From Actinophytocola xinjiangensis (GTDB taxonomy: Bacteria; Actinomycetota; Actinomycetes; Mycobacteriales; Pseudonocardiaceae), in assembly GCF_001921215.1 (NCBI RefSeq), contig NZ_MSIF01000007.1, positions 248,001-312,000 on the forward strand: 64,000 nt of DNA, read 5' to 3'. The notes under the pieces are model-generated. The model worked only from the letters and a program-made list of their open reading frames with translations, was not told the origin of the DNA and ran no database searches. Below, one piece after another: positions 8,462 through 16,998 of this stretch. Within the stretch, counting starts at the first letter, position 1. Each line of letters begins with the position of its first letter. The position numbers and the translations under genes were made by a program.

Positions 8462-9642
8462 GGTGTCTCCCCCTGGTGGATCCGGCGGCCGGTGAAGGTG
8501 GTGAAGAACCCGCTGGTGCCCAGGGTGTGCTCCACGCGCTTGACGAAGTAGGTGCCGGAGAAGCGCCGGCCGAGGCCGAAGATCTCCAGGTTGTCGCCCG
8601 GCCGCAGCTCCGGCAGCCCGGCGACCCGGCCGGTGGCGGTGATGAACTCGTAGGACCGTTCCCGCAGCAGGCTGATCGCCAGCTCGCGGGCCTCCTGGTC
8701 GCTGGTGACCGGGGCGTCGACGAGGACCTCCTGGCGCCCGCCGAGCACGCTCTCGGCGACCTCCGGCCCGCTCTCCCCGCCCGCCGAGTTCTGGCCGGCC
8801 GGCAGGTTCTCGGCGGTCGCGGTGAACGCGATGGCCTGCTTGGTCCTCGGGTCCCAGCCGCGCACGGTCAGTTTGCTGACCTGCTGGGAGACCGTCAGCG
8901 TCGGGGTGAAGTCCAGCAGGTTGGGCACCAGGTCCTCGGGCAGCGCGGTCGGGCCGGTGGTCAGGCCCGGCTGGTAGGCGAGGCGGAACAGCCGGATCGG
9001 GCGGCCGTCGCGGCCGTCGGTCGGCTTGATGAAGTACAGCGTCTCCTCGCCGGTGTCCGGGTCGGGCAGCAGGAAACAGTCGAAGTCCAGGCGCTTGGCG
9101 CGTTCCATCAGGAACTGCGCGTCGGTCTGGTTCTTCTGCACCACCCGGTCGTGCACCGGGCCCTCGCGGGTGGTGACGATCCGCAGCTTGTTGCGCTGGG
9201 CGATCTTCTCGGCGATCTGCCAGTCGGCCAGGTCGCGGTAGACCTTCTCCACGTTCTGGTCGGGTTTGCTCTCCTTGAGCCGCACCATCCCGTCCACGCC
9301 GCTGACCGTCACCGTCGGCGAGGCGCCGTCGGGGAACTTGGGGGCCAGCGTCGTGACCGTGCCGGTGGCCACGGTCCACAGCCGGTCGGCGTAGCCCAGA
9401 CGCACCGACACCCGTGAGCCGAGCCGGAAGTCCCGCGAGTCGGAGTGCTTGAACCGCAGGTTGACGTCGTCCCAGTTGTTCAGCTCCAGGTCGAAGCCGG
9501 ACATCTCGTCGAGGTCGCGGTGGACCTTGATGTCGATGATGTCGTTCTTGGTCGTCGGGTCGGCCTGGACGCCCTCGATGACCACCTCGAACTCCGGCGC
9601 GTACCGGTCGGGGTCGGCGATCTCGGGCAGTGTGGCGGTCAT
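8458..9642 (-). CDS. gp27-like hub protein, phage late control D family (394 aa)
   Basis: This is the N-terminal VgrG-like part of the spike complex, on a gene of its own. The start (YAPEFEVVIEGV, DIKVHRDLDEMSGFDLELNN) and the middle (SGVDGMVRLKESKPDQN, RDLADWQIAEKIAQRNKLRI) match the phage late control gene D family, and RRFSGTYFVKRVEHTLGTSG near the end is the usual finish. The hub forms a trimer under the tube and carries the spike. It is followed by the OB-fold gene in a GTGA overlap and preceded by the LysM gene with a 10-base gap. Confidence 0.9.
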   Translation of the reverse strand: MTATLPEIADPDRYAPEFEVVIEGVQADPTTKNDIIDIKVHRDLDEMSGFDLELNNWDDVNLRFKHSDSRDFRLGSRVSVRLGYADRLWTVATGTVTTLAPKFPDGASPTVTVSGVDGMVRLKESKPDQNVEKVYRDLADWQIAEKIAQRNKLRIVTTREGPVHDRVVQKNQTDAQFLMERAKRLDFDCFLLPDPDTGEETLYFIKPTDGRDGRPIRLFRLAYQPGLTTGPTALPEDLVPNLLDFTPTLTVSQQVSKLTVRGWDPRTKQAIAFTATAENLPAGQNSAGGESGPEVAESVLGGRQEVLVDAPVTSDQEARELAISLLRERSYEFITATGRVAGLPELRPGDNLEIFGLGRRFSGTYFVKRVEHTLGTSGFFTTFTGRRIHQGETP

Positions 9643-9652
9643 GCCCTCCCCC

Positions 9653-10321
9653 TCACGGCAGCCGGGGCACGGTCAGTACCCGCCCCGGTGTCAGGTCGCG
9701 CGGATCGCTGATCCCGTTGGCGCGCGCCAGTTCCCGCCACGCGTCGGGCCGCCGGTAGACCGCGGCGGAGATGCTGGACAGGGTGTCGCCCCGGCGCACC
9801 ACGTAGCTCTTCTCCACCGTCGGCGAGGACCGGGGCGGGTCGGCGACCTGCTGGGCGGCCGGGCGGAACTCCTTGAGCGTCACGTCCAGCTGCGCGCGCA
9901 GCGGCACGCCGTCGGGGCGGAACAGCACGTAGTTGACGTCCAGCTTCTCCAGCACCCCGGTGAACACCGCCTCGTCCCACACGAACCGCACGACCGGCGG
10001 GGCGTGCTCGCGGCTGTCGGGGCGCATCAGGCCGCGCAGCGCGTCGACGTAGGTGGTGCGGACGTTCTCCAGGGTGTCGGAGGTGTCGACCAGCGCCTGA
10101 ACGCTGAGCGTCTCGCTGCCGCCGCGCACGTACTGCAACGGCGGGGTCTCCAGACCGGGGATGGTGATCTCGGCGAAGGTGTTGGCCTTGCTGAGCTTGT
10201 AGTCGGTCGGGTTGAACCGCAGCGGGATCCGGCGCGCCCGCTCGTCGGCGATCACCGGGCGGACGATCTCCAGCCTGGCCAGCGCACCCTGGCTGGCGAA
10301 CGACACCGGCGAGACGCTCAC
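9653..10321 (-). CDS. LysM-domain baseplate protein, Afp7-like (222 aa)
   Basis: The first ~160 residues resemble the eCIS LysM baseplate protein (RIPLRFNPTDYKLSKANTF, then FVWDEAVFTGVLEKLDVNY). Residues ~173-222 form a LysM repeat (YVVRRGDTLSSISAAVYRRP, ANGISDPRDLTPGRVLTVP). In phage T4 the matching protein (gp53) joins wedges; the LysM unit may instead contact the hub or peptidoglycan. I chose the GTG at 10321 because its GTGA overlaps the stop of the small upstream gene. Upstream in-frame sequence is just the other-frame reading of that gene. Confidence 0.9.
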   Translation of the reverse strand: MSVSPVSFASQGALARLEIVRPVIADERARRIPLRFNPTDYKLSKANTFAEITIPGLETPPLQYVRGGSETLSVQALVDTSDTLENVRTTYVDALRGLMRPDSREHAPPVVRFVWDEAVFTGVLEKLDVNYVLFRPDGVPLRAQLDVTLKEFRPAAQQVADPPRSSPTVEKSYVVRRGDTLSSISAAVYRRPDAWRELARANGISDPRDLTPGRVLTVPRLP

Positions 10322-10506
10322 CAGACACCCTCTCCGTCGCCGAGGCGGCGATCGCCCTGGCTGTGCGCGGCGCGGGCGCACTCGGCCTCGTAGAGCCGCG
10401 CCCATTCCCTGATGTGCTTGTTGAACAGGCGGGTGAACACCGCGCCGTCGTCACCGTCCACCTGCAACCGGACCTCCAGGTTGTGGATGATCACGTTCTT
10501 CGGCAC
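10318..10506 (-). CDS. Small DUF5908/Afp6-like eCIS protein (62 aa)
   Basis: A short protein in the slot where eCIS loci carry the small DUF5908/Afp6-type gene, between the second tube and the LysM gene. It begins VPKNVIIHNLEVRLQVDGDD and then has a charged helix (FNKHIREWARLYEAE). The AGGAGG site at 10515-10520 lies 8 bases before the GTG at 10506, which is why I prefer it to the GTG at 10515 that touches the ribosome site. Its exact role is unknown. Similarity to DUF5908 is by position, size and the beta-strand start, so it is a likely but unproven match. Confidence 0.7.
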   Translation of the reverse strand: MPKNVIIHNLEVRLQVDGDDGAVFTRLFNKHIREWARLYEAECARAAHSQGDRRLGDGEGVW

Positions 10507-10518
10507 GTCCGCCACCTC

Positions 10519-10989
10519 CTAGAGGACATTGGTCAACCCCTCGTGCGCGATCTCCAGCTGCTCGATGGCGACCGCGTTCTGCTCGGCGTGCAGGTCGGGC
10601 CCGCTCCATTTGGCGGCCAGGCCGCCGTGGAAGGCCCAGGCCATCGCCGGCACGCCGTCGGTGCCCAGCACGATCACCGCGCCGTCGCGGCGCGCGCCCA
10701 GCGAGTCGGCCAGACCCGCCTGGTACCAGGACCAGAGCACCCGGTCGCGGACCACGCCGACCTTCAACGTGATCCGGTTCCACGAGTGGCGCAGCGGCAG
10801 CTGGTGGACGGTGTCGTTGCGCCCGCCCTCGGCGTAGGTCACCACCTCCAGCTGCCCGCCGAGCCCGGTGACCTCCTGGAACGCCCCGGCCGCCACCAGC
10901 GGCAGCAGCAACGCCTGCGCCGCCGGCAGGTAGGCGTCCCCCGGATCGAGCGTCACGATGAACCGGTACTTGGGCAGCGGATCGATCAC
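10519..10989 (-). CDS. Second tail tube protein, Afp5-like (156 aa)
   Basis: A tube-family protein (T4 gp19-like). It has KYRFIVTLDPGDAYLPAAQA, VTGLGGQLEVVTYAEGG and HSWNRITLKVGVVRDRVLWS, the order seen in tube subunits. eCIS particles often encode two tubes, one forming the body of the tube and one the ring next to the spike (Afp1 and Afp5). Its place after the second sheath and before the small and LysM genes suggests the Afp5 role. It starts with a GTG that overlaps the stop of the second sheath gene. Confidence 0.87.
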   Translation of the reverse strand: MIDPLPKYRFIVTLDPGDAYLPAAQALLLPLVAAGAFQEVTGLGGQLEVVTYAEGGRNDTVHQLPLRHSWNRITLKVGVVRDRVLWSWYQAGLADSLGARRDGAVIVLGTDGVPAMAWAFHGGLAAKWSGPDLHAEQNAVAIEQLEIAHEGLTNVL

Positions 10990-12461
10990 GACTCGATCAC
11001 CTCCAGGTCTCGGTCCTGGCCCAGGGTCAGGCGGAGGTGGATGAACTCCATGGGCACCGCCGGGGCGACGTCGATCTCGCAGACCAGCTGGGCGGGGTCC
11101 TGGTCGGGTGGGTTGTTGGTGTCGTCGCACAGGACGCGGAAGGCCTGTTCGGGGCGGGCGCCGGCCAGGGCGCCGGTGCGGTAGGCCTCCAGCAGGACCG
11201 AGGTGACGGCCCGGACCAGGGTCAGCCGCAGCTCGGGCGAGTTCACGTCGAACACCAGCGGTCCGGCGACCCGGCGGATGGCCCGCACCAGCAGGTGCAG
11301 CAGCCGGCGGTGGGCGACGTAGCGGCGGCGCGGGTCACCGGACAGGGTGCGCCCGCCCCAGCCGACCAGGCCCCGCCCGCGCTGGCAGCGCACCAGGTCG
11401 ATCCGCGCGTCGAACAGCCGCACCAGCTGCTCGCGCGGGTGGTCGACGGTCAGGTCGACCGCGTCCAGCAGCACCGCGTTGGCCGGGGTGTGGTGGGCGC
11501 CCCGCTCGCCGTCGAGCCGGGCGACCATGCCCAGCACGTGGCCAGACGCCGGCACCGCGCGGGTGCCGTGGGCGGCCGGGACCAGCAGCGGCGGGTGGAA
11601 GACCGCCGCGTTGGCCAGTGCCGGGTCGCCGGACGCGGTCAGCGACTCCACCCAGGACACCACTTCATCCACAGTGGACAGATCGGGTGGCACGTCGAGC
11701 ACCACCAGCCGGTCGGCCAGCGGCTCCACCACCGCAAGCAGCTCGGCCACCAGATCCAGGTGGTCCTGGCCGGGCAGGTCCGACCCCAGGTCGGGCAGCG
11801 CCACCAGCGCCGGCTCCGGCAGATCGGCCTGCACGCGCACCGCGCCGGCGTAGTCGTCGCGGTCCGGCGGGGAGTCGGTGCCACCGGCCAGGACCAGGTC
11901 CCAGGTCTGCGAGATCGGGCCGCCCGGCGGCGGTAGGGGCGCCGCCGGGCGGCTGGCAACCAGCCTGACCAGTCGCGAGGCGGAGAGCCGCTCCACCACC
12001 TGCGCCGGTGGCAGGCCGGCGAAGACCTCCGCCGGCTCACCGGGGACGATCACCCGCACGGTCACCGTCGGCGGGCCGGCGACCGTACTGGCCTGGTACC
12101 GGATCGCCACCCGGGCGCCGTTGGCCCACGTCCCGGGACTGGCCGCCACCACCCGGTAGCAGCCCTGCCCGACCGTCCACTCCGCACTCGCCGGCGACGC
12201 CGGGCCGCTGACCCGCGACACCCACGCCGTCCGGCCGCCGTTGTCGAAGAAACCGCGCAGCGCGTACGGCGTCGCCGACGAGCCGTCCGGCTCGCCGAAC
12301 ACGCCGACGACCTCGTTCCAGCTGGTCACCCTGACCGGACGGTCGACCGGGCCCCGGCGGGTACGGCCGAGGAAGGCGGCGACGTCGGTGCGCAGCGGCT
12401 CCGCGCCGGCCGCCACCGGCTCGAAGGTCAACCGGACGCCGGGAAGTGCGGGGGTCGTCAT
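10986..12461 (-). CDS. Second tail sheath protein (491 aa)
   Basis: Shorter of two sheath proteins. It has the sheath-family start (DVAAFLGRTRRGPVDRPVRV, then GRTAWVSRVSG), the central LVVLDVPPDLSTVDEVVSWV segment, and the C-terminal domain that interlocks with neighbours (RRYVAHRRLLHLLVRAIRRV, FRVLCDDTNNPPDQDPAQLV, IDVAPAVPMEFIHLRLTLGQ). Afp and PVC particles use several sheath paralogues of different length, the shorter ones near the baseplate. It lies 4 bases after the stop of the first tube gene and overlaps the second tube gene by GTGA. Confidence 0.9.
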   Translation of the reverse strand: MTTPALPGVRLTFEPVAAGAEPLRTDVAAFLGRTRRGPVDRPVRVTSWNEVVGVFGEPDGSSATPYALRGFFDNGGRTAWVSRVSGPASPASAEWTVGQGCYRVVAASPGTWANGARVAIRYQASTVAGPPTVTVRVIVPGEPAEVFAGLPPAQVVERLSASRLVRLVASRPAAPLPPPGGPISQTWDLVLAGGTDSPPDRDDYAGAVRVQADLPEPALVALPDLGSDLPGQDHLDLVAELLAVVEPLADRLVVLDVPPDLSTVDEVVSWVESLTASGDPALANAAVFHPPLLVPAAHGTRAVPASGHVLGMVARLDGERGAHHTPANAVLLDAVDLTVDHPREQLVRLFDARIDLVRCQRGRGLVGWGGRTLSGDPRRRYVAHRRLLHLLVRAIRRVAGPLVFDVNSPELRLTLVRAVTSVLLEAYRTGALAGARPEQAFRVLCDDTNNPPDQDPAQLVCEIDVAPAVPMEFIHLRLTLGQDRDLEVIES

Positions 12462-12465
12462 CGGC

Positions 12466-12924
12466 TCACGCGTCGATCAGGAAGCTCTCGACCGCCAGAA
12501 CGAGCGTCTCCATGGCGATCTCGTTCTTGGTGGCGTTGAACGACGGGCCGGTGTACTTCGTCGGCCACGCCCGGTCGAAGTTCCAGCGCATCACCTCCTG
12601 GCGGTTCTCGTCGAGCATCACGATCGAGCCCGACGTGCGCCGCACCTTGCCGTTGAGCGCCTCCACGACCCAGTTCCAGAAGCCGACGTGGCCGGTGACG
12701 CCGCGTTTGAACGTCAGCGCGCTGGGCGCCTTGCGCAGACCGGTGAGCTTGCGGACGGTGATGTCCTCGCTGCCGGTGCGGTACTCGATCACCGGGATCT
12801 CCACGTCCAGCCCGCTGGCCTCGGTGAACGACCCGCTCACCGCGACGCCGTCGTCGCTGACGTTGGTCACGATGACCAGGAAGTTGTAAGCGGCATACGG
12901 GTCGTCCCTGGTCACAGGTGGCAT
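12466..12924 (-). CDS. Main tail tube protein (152 aa)
   Basis: A typical tube subunit of contractile tails (gp19/Hcp-like fold). The N-terminus has AAYNFLVIVTNVSDDGVAVS, then GSFTEASGLDVEIPVIEYRT and RKLTGLRKAPSALTFKRGVT, followed by DRAWPTKYTGPSFNATKNEI. The length fits the family exactly. It is placed between the two sheath genes, as in many actinobacterial eCIS loci, and probably forms the bulk of the inner tube. Confidence 0.93.
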   Translation of the reverse strand: MPPVTRDDPYAAYNFLVIVTNVSDDGVAVSGSFTEASGLDVEIPVIEYRTGSEDITVRKLTGLRKAPSALTFKRGVTGHVGFWNWVVEALNGKVRRTSGSIVMLDENRQEVMRWNFDRAWPTKYTGPSFNATKNEIAMETLVLAVESFLIDA

Positions 12925-12954
12925 CGGGGTCGCCTCTCAATCACGTCGACGTAC

Positions 12955-15198
12955 TCACACAAGCTGCTGTTCACGGGTCTTCTGCTGGATCCGGAAGATC
13001 ACGAACTCGGCCGGGTAGACCGGCGCGACACCGATCACGCAGATCAGCCGGCCGTTCGCGAGGTCGTCCTCGGTCATCGTCGAGCGGTCACAGGCGACGA
13101 AGAACGCCTCGTCGGCCGTGGTGCCGGCCAGCGCGCCGGAACGCCACACGGTGGTCAGGAAGTTGGCGACCGTCTGGCGCACCAGCGCCCACAGCGCCTC
13201 GTCGTTGGGTTCGAAGACCACCCACTGGGTGCCCTCCTCGATCGACTCCTCCAGGAACAGGAACAACCGCCGCACGTTGACGTACTTCCACGAGGTGTCC
13301 GAGGACAGCGTGCGCGCGCCCCACACCCGCTGGCCCAGGCCGGGGAAGAACCGGATCGCGTTGATCCCCTTGGGGTTGAGCAGGTCCTGGTGGCGCTTGG
13401 TGACGTCCTGGGCGATGCCGTCGGTGAGCCGGATGCCGCGCACCACCACGTTCGCCGGCGCCTTGTGCACGCCGCGCTCGTTGTCCACGCGGGCGTAGAT
13501 GCCGGCCAGGTGCCCCGAGGGCGGCACCTCCAGCGCGCCGGTGGCGGTGACCGGGTCGGTCACCACCAGCCACGGGTAGTAGAGCGCCGCGTACTTGGTG
13601 TCGAAGACCTCGCGGAAGGTCTGGATTCCCTCGATGTCCAGGCCGTCCTGGGGGTCGAGCAGGGCGAACCGGTCGTGCAGCTGCTCGCAGTGGGTGACCA
13701 GGGCCGACTGGACGGTTCCCGCCCACACGCCGGGCACCGCGCACACCGACACCTCGTCGATGTCCTCCAGCGCCACGATGCCGGTGCGCTGCCCGCTGCC
13801 GCCGTCGGTGCCGACGAAGTCGGCGACGGTCAGGCCGTCGTAGGCGTCGTCGCCGTCGTCGGCCAGGGTCAGCCAGCTGCCCGTCGCCGGGGTGGGGAAC
13901 GCCGCCGGGTCGTCGGACAGGTCGGGCAGGGTCGTGGCCCGCACCAGCCGCGAGCGGGCGGCCAGGACACCGGCGACGCTGGCCGGGTCGGTGCCCAGCA
14001 GCCGCAGGCCACGGAAGGTCTCGGTGACCGAGCCGCCGGCCGGGTCGTCGAACCGGGTGTCCACGGTGGCCTCGACCAGGCCCAGCCGCGCGGTCTCGAA
14101 GACCGGGACGGGGGTGGGCGCGTCAAAGGTGACCAGGTCGTCGTCGATGGCGGTGACCCGCAGGGTGGTGAGCGCGTCGCCGGTGTCGAGCTGGGTGACC
14201 GCACCGAGGTAGAGCCGGCCGGCGCCGCCGACGCGCAGCGAGGTGCCGCCGCCGGCCAGCCGCACCCGGCGCACGCCCTGGCCGGCGGGCCACGCGCCGT
14301 GCGTGGTGCCCTCGGCGAAGGTCAGTGTCACCCGGTCGTCGGCGTCCGGTTCGCCGGCGGTGACCGGGAACCGCGTGCCGCCGATGAGCACGAACACCTC
14401 ACCGGCCGACAGGCCCGCCGTGCGGTCCACCACGACCGACGGGCTGTTCTCGGCGGCCTCGACCGACAGCCGGGTGACGAACAGCGAACCCTCGCCCGGG
14501 TCGGGCAGCACCGGCAGTGACGCGCTCAGCTCCGGGGAGATCCGCACCCGCACGCCCGCGCCCCACGAGCCGGGGCTGGACGCCTCGAACCGCAGGGTCT
14601 GCGCCGGGCCGCGCGCACCGACCTGGACGTAGTCGCCGCGCGCCGCCTTCACCTCGGCCGCCAGCGGGGCGGCCAGGGTGACCCTGGTGCCGGTGTAGCC
14701 GGTGATCGTGGTGGCGCCGATCTCCGTGCCGTCGCCCCGGTGGACGGTGACCGGGTCGTTGCCGGCGAAGCCGATCAGGTGGCTCAGTTCCAGGGTGGTG
14801 GCGCCGGCGGCGGCGTCGCGCACGACGTGGCTCACCAGACCGCTGCCCAGGGTGCCCGAGCCGGGCCGGGCGTCGCCGCTGACCACCCGCTTGACGTAGA
14901 GGCGCTGGCCGCCGTTGTCGAAGAAGCCCTTGACGGCCGAGGGGAACAGCCACCAGCGGCCGCCCTCGGTGGGGTTGGTGGCCCAGGCGTCGCGCACCGG
15001 CGCGTCCGGCTCGGGCAGGAATCCGCCGAAGACGGTCTGGAACTCCAGGAAGTTGGTGACGAGCTTCGGTTTCCCGCTGGCCGGGCCGCGCTGGGTGACG
15101 CCGACCATGCCCGCCGTGCTGGTGCTCACCCCCGCGATCGGCCGCGGCCCCGCGTCGACCTCCTCGACGTAGACGCCGGGGCTCAGATACTCGGGCAT
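12955..15198 (-). CDS. Main tail sheath protein (747 aa)
   Basis: The N-terminus MPEYLSPGVYVEEVDAGPRP is the hallmark of eCIS sheath proteins, followed by ISTAGMVGVTQRG-type strands. The C-terminal ~250 residues form the conserved contractile core (YPWLVVTDPVTATGALEVPP, ERGVHKAPANVVVRGIRLTD, RVWGARTLSSDTSWKYVNVR, ending VYPAEFVIFRIQQKTREQQL). The middle ~300 residues are an insertion facing outward. I use the ATG at 15198; the frame is open for 47 more codons upstream, but these overlap the preceding gene and are not sheath-like. Contraction of this sheath would drive the tube out. Confidence 0.93.
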   Translation of the reverse strand: MPEYLSPGVYVEEVDAGPRPIAGVSTSTAGMVGVTQRGPASGKPKLVTNFLEFQTVFGGFLPEPDAPVRDAWATNPTEGGRWWLFPSAVKGFFDNGGQRLYVKRVVSGDARPGSGTLGSGLVSHVVRDAAAGATTLELSHLIGFAGNDPVTVHRGDGTEIGATTITGYTGTRVTLAAPLAAEVKAARGDYVQVGARGPAQTLRFEASSPGSWGAGVRVRISPELSASLPVLPDPGEGSLFVTRLSVEAAENSPSVVVDRTAGLSAGEVFVLIGGTRFPVTAGEPDADDRVTLTFAEGTTHGAWPAGQGVRRVRLAGGGTSLRVGGAGRLYLGAVTQLDTGDALTTLRVTAIDDDLVTFDAPTPVPVFETARLGLVEATVDTRFDDPAGGSVTETFRGLRLLGTDPASVAGVLAARSRLVRATTLPDLSDDPAAFPTPATGSWLTLADDGDDAYDGLTVADFVGTDGGSGQRTGIVALEDIDEVSVCAVPGVWAGTVQSALVTHCEQLHDRFALLDPQDGLDIEGIQTFREVFDTKYAALYYPWLVVTDPVTATGALEVPPSGHLAGIYARVDNERGVHKAPANVVVRGIRLTDGIAQDVTKRHQDLLNPKGINAIRFFPGLGQRVWGARTLSSDTSWKYVNVRRLFLFLEESIEEGTQWVVFEPNDEALWALVRQTVANFLTTVWRSGALAGTTADEAFFVACDRSTMTEDDLANGRLICVIGVAPVYPAEFVIFRIQQKTREQQLV

Positions 15199-15223
15199 GG
15201 CTGGCTCCTCACTTCTCTCGCTG

Positions 15224-15925
15224 CTACGGGACGATCTCGATGACGTGCCGGCGTCCCGCGTCGGCCGGCAGGCGCACCGCCAGCGACCCGGACCGGCCGG
15301 GACGCTCGACGGCCAGCAGGGTGAACAGCTCCTCGCCACCGGCCAGGGCGCCCGGCCACCGCAGGGCCAGCCGGAAGCCGCCGCGCTCGTCGGTCAGCGT
15401 GCGTTCCCGCCAGGGCACCGCGTCCTGCCCGGCGGTGCCCTCGGCCGACACCAGCGCGTTGGGCACCGCCGCGCCGGAATTCCCGTCGAGGACCGCGCCG
15501 TACACCACGCGCACGCCCGGTGGGTGGGCGAACGAGGCCGCCGGCAGCAGCCGCACCAGCCTGGGCGTGGCCGGCGCCTCGGGCGGGCTGGTCTCGTCGT
15601 AGGGGTGGGTCAGGAACTCGACGCCGACCGCGTCCGAGGCGAACGGCTCGCCCTCGGCCGGGTACAGCGCCTGGAAACCCGGCGCCTGGAACCGTGCCCG
15701 GAACCGGGTGGCGGCCGGCAGCCGGCGGCCAAGGCCCGGGAAGGCGATGGCCGCGCTGGGTGTGCGTACCGGCGCGACGTCCGTCGGCTCCCAGACCTGG
15801 CCGTCGAGCCGGTCGAGGGCGACGGTGACGCCCGCCGAGGTGACCCGGCGGGCGAACTCGTCGTAGGGCACGAACCAGGCCGGGCTGTGCAGGACCGACC
15901 GCTCGATCGGCAGGAAACGTGTCAT
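15224..15925 (-). CDS. eCIS-cluster protein with C-terminal carboxypeptidase-regulatory-like region (233 aa)
   Basis: Not a named family to me. It lies between the cap-type gene and the main sheath, joined to the former by an ATGA overlap, so it belongs to the operon. The N-terminal half (EFARRVTSAGVTVALDRLDG, RARFQAPGFQALYPAEGEPF) is beta-rich; the second half (GVRVVYGAVLDGNSGAAVPN, then ERGGFRLALRW) reads like a carboxypeptidase-regulatory (Ig-like) fold. It might help assemble or decorate the particle. No signal peptide is visible. Confidence 0.75.
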   Translation of the reverse strand: MTRFLPIERSVLHSPAWFVPYDEFARRVTSAGVTVALDRLDGQVWEPTDVAPVRTPSAAIAFPGLGRRLPAATRFRARFQAPGFQALYPAEGEPFASDAVGVEFLTHPYDETSPPEAPATPRLVRLLPAASFAHPPGVRVVYGAVLDGNSGAAVPNALVSAEGTAGQDAVPWRERTLTDERGGFRLALRWPGALAGGEELFTLLAVERPGRSGSLAVRLPADAGRRHVIEIVP

Positions 15926-16503
15926 GGCAACGGGTTTCCGTCCAGTTCGCGGCTGTGGACCACCTGAAGCCGCGCCACGTCGAGGGAATCCAGGTTCACC
16001 ACGCGGATCTCGTAGTTCAGCGAGAGCCGGTAGGGCTTCTGGATCGCGTACCAGACCCAGGACTTCTGGTCGAGCGTCAGCGGGGTCAGCGTGACGTGCA
16101 GGGCGTCGACGCCGCCGGCGAGACTGCCCGCCAGCTCCTCGCCGTCGAGGATCGCGTCGTCGTAGAACGACTGCAGCGCGCGGCCGATCATCCGGTGCTG
16201 GGTCAGCTGGTCACCGCCCCACGGCGTGACCAGGTAGCGCAGCAGCAACGCCATCGGCGGTTTGCTCCTGGTCGGCGGGTCCGGCGGCAGCGAACGCACC
16301 GGCGGACGGTTGCGCGAGGTCGGGTCCTCGGCGATCTCGTAGAGGAACACCGTGAGCTTGGGCTGTTCGGTCTGCACCGGCTCGGACAGGTCGTGCAGCT
16401 CGGCGACCGGGTCCGGCGGCTGCGGGCTCAGCCCGGCCAGCGCCCGGTTCAGCCGGCCGACGACGATCGACGAGACATCGGCCACGACACCGAAATCCCC
16501 CAT
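15922..16503 (-). CDS. DUF4255/Pvc16 N-terminal-type cap protein (193 aa)
   Basis: First gene of the injection-system operon. It matches the DUF4255 (Pvc16 N-terminal) family: LNRALAGLSPQPPDPVAELH at the start, KLTVFLYEIAEDPTSRNRPP, then ALLLRYLVTPWGGDQLTQHR with the conserved YLVT and the LTLDQKSWVWYAIQKPYRLS stretch. Afp16/PVC16 ends the growing tube and sheath and sets the length of the particle. The ATG has GGAGGA 6 bases upstream, and a GC-rich hairpin sits immediately before this ribosome site. The divergent BTAD regulator about 500 bases away is a plausible controller. Confidence 0.88.
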   Translation of the reverse strand: MGDFGVVADVSSIVVGRLNRALAGLSPQPPDPVAELHDLSEPVQTEQPKLTVFLYEIAEDPTSRNRPPVRSLPPDPPTRSKPPMALLLRYLVTPWGGDQLTQHRMIGRALQSFYDDAILDGEELAGSLAGGVDALHVTLTPLTLDQKSWVWYAIQKPYRLSLNYEIRVVNLDSLDVARLQVVHSRELDGNPLP

Positions 16504-16515
16504 GCGGTCCTCCCC

Positions 16516-16548
16516 GCGCCGTCGCTCCGGAACCGGGCGACGCGGCGC
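16516..16548 (-). promoter_or_regulatory. Leader hairpin next to the eCIS operon ribosome site
   Basis: Reading the minus strand, an imperfect GC-rich inverted repeat (GCGCCGCGTCGCCCGG pairing with CCGGAGCGACGGCGC across a two-base loop) ends a few bases before the GGGGAGGA ribosome site of the first eCIS gene. It could mask or expose the site or stabilise the messenger RNA. No U-run follows, so it is not a typical terminator. Confidence 0.4.
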
Positions 16549-16653
16549 AGGGGCAGGATTTCAGCTGTGGCGTAACGAATCCGCCGCGCGGCCGTCGCTC
16601 AGGCGTCACCGCGCCGTTCCTCCGGCGAGCGGAGACGATGTGACAACGCCCCG

Positions 16654-16923
16654 GTGACAGTCACGAGTCATCCTGCGTGGGTGGACCCACCGGAACAGCA
16701 CAGCGGCACGTCCAGCGGCACGTCCAGCGGTACTCCCCACGGCACCCTGATCGTGCGGGCCTGGCTGGAGGACGGCCGGCCCGACAGACTCCGGGTGCGC
16801 ATCCTGTCCACGGTCGGGGGTCAGCCGGCGCCCCCGCTGGCGGCCAGCTCGGTCGAGGCCGTCCAGACGGCCGTTCGGGAATTTCTCACCCGATTAGCCA
16901 ACATTGCCGAAGATTCTCGGTAA
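16654..16923 (+). CDS. Small protein of unknown function upstream of the BTAD regulator (89 aa)
   Basis: An 89-residue protein starting with GTG. The N-terminus holds a short repeat, GTSSGTSSGT, encoded by tandem copies of a 12-base unit (16705-16738). The rest (TLIVRAWLEDGRPDRLRVRI, then VEAVQTAVREFLTRL) resembles small proteins often placed beside BTAD/SARP regulators and eCIS loci. The function is unknown. No strong ribosome site precedes the GTG. It ends 75 bases before the BTAD gene, so the two may be co-transcribed. Confidence 0.65.
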   Translation: MTVTSHPAWVDPPEQHSGTSSGTSSGTPHGTLIVRAWLEDGRPDRLRVRILSTVGGQPAPPLAASSVEAVQTAVREFLTRLANIAEDSR

Positions 16924-16998
16924 CGAATGCCGACCTGTGCGCGAACTAGTTCTGTGGCAAGGAGTTTCGGCGGTTCGTGGCGCCCTGGGGGAAACGGG

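Noticed and set aside
1-16503. A prophage
   Set aside because: No capsid, portal, terminase, integrase or lysis genes; the gene set and order match contractile injection particles.
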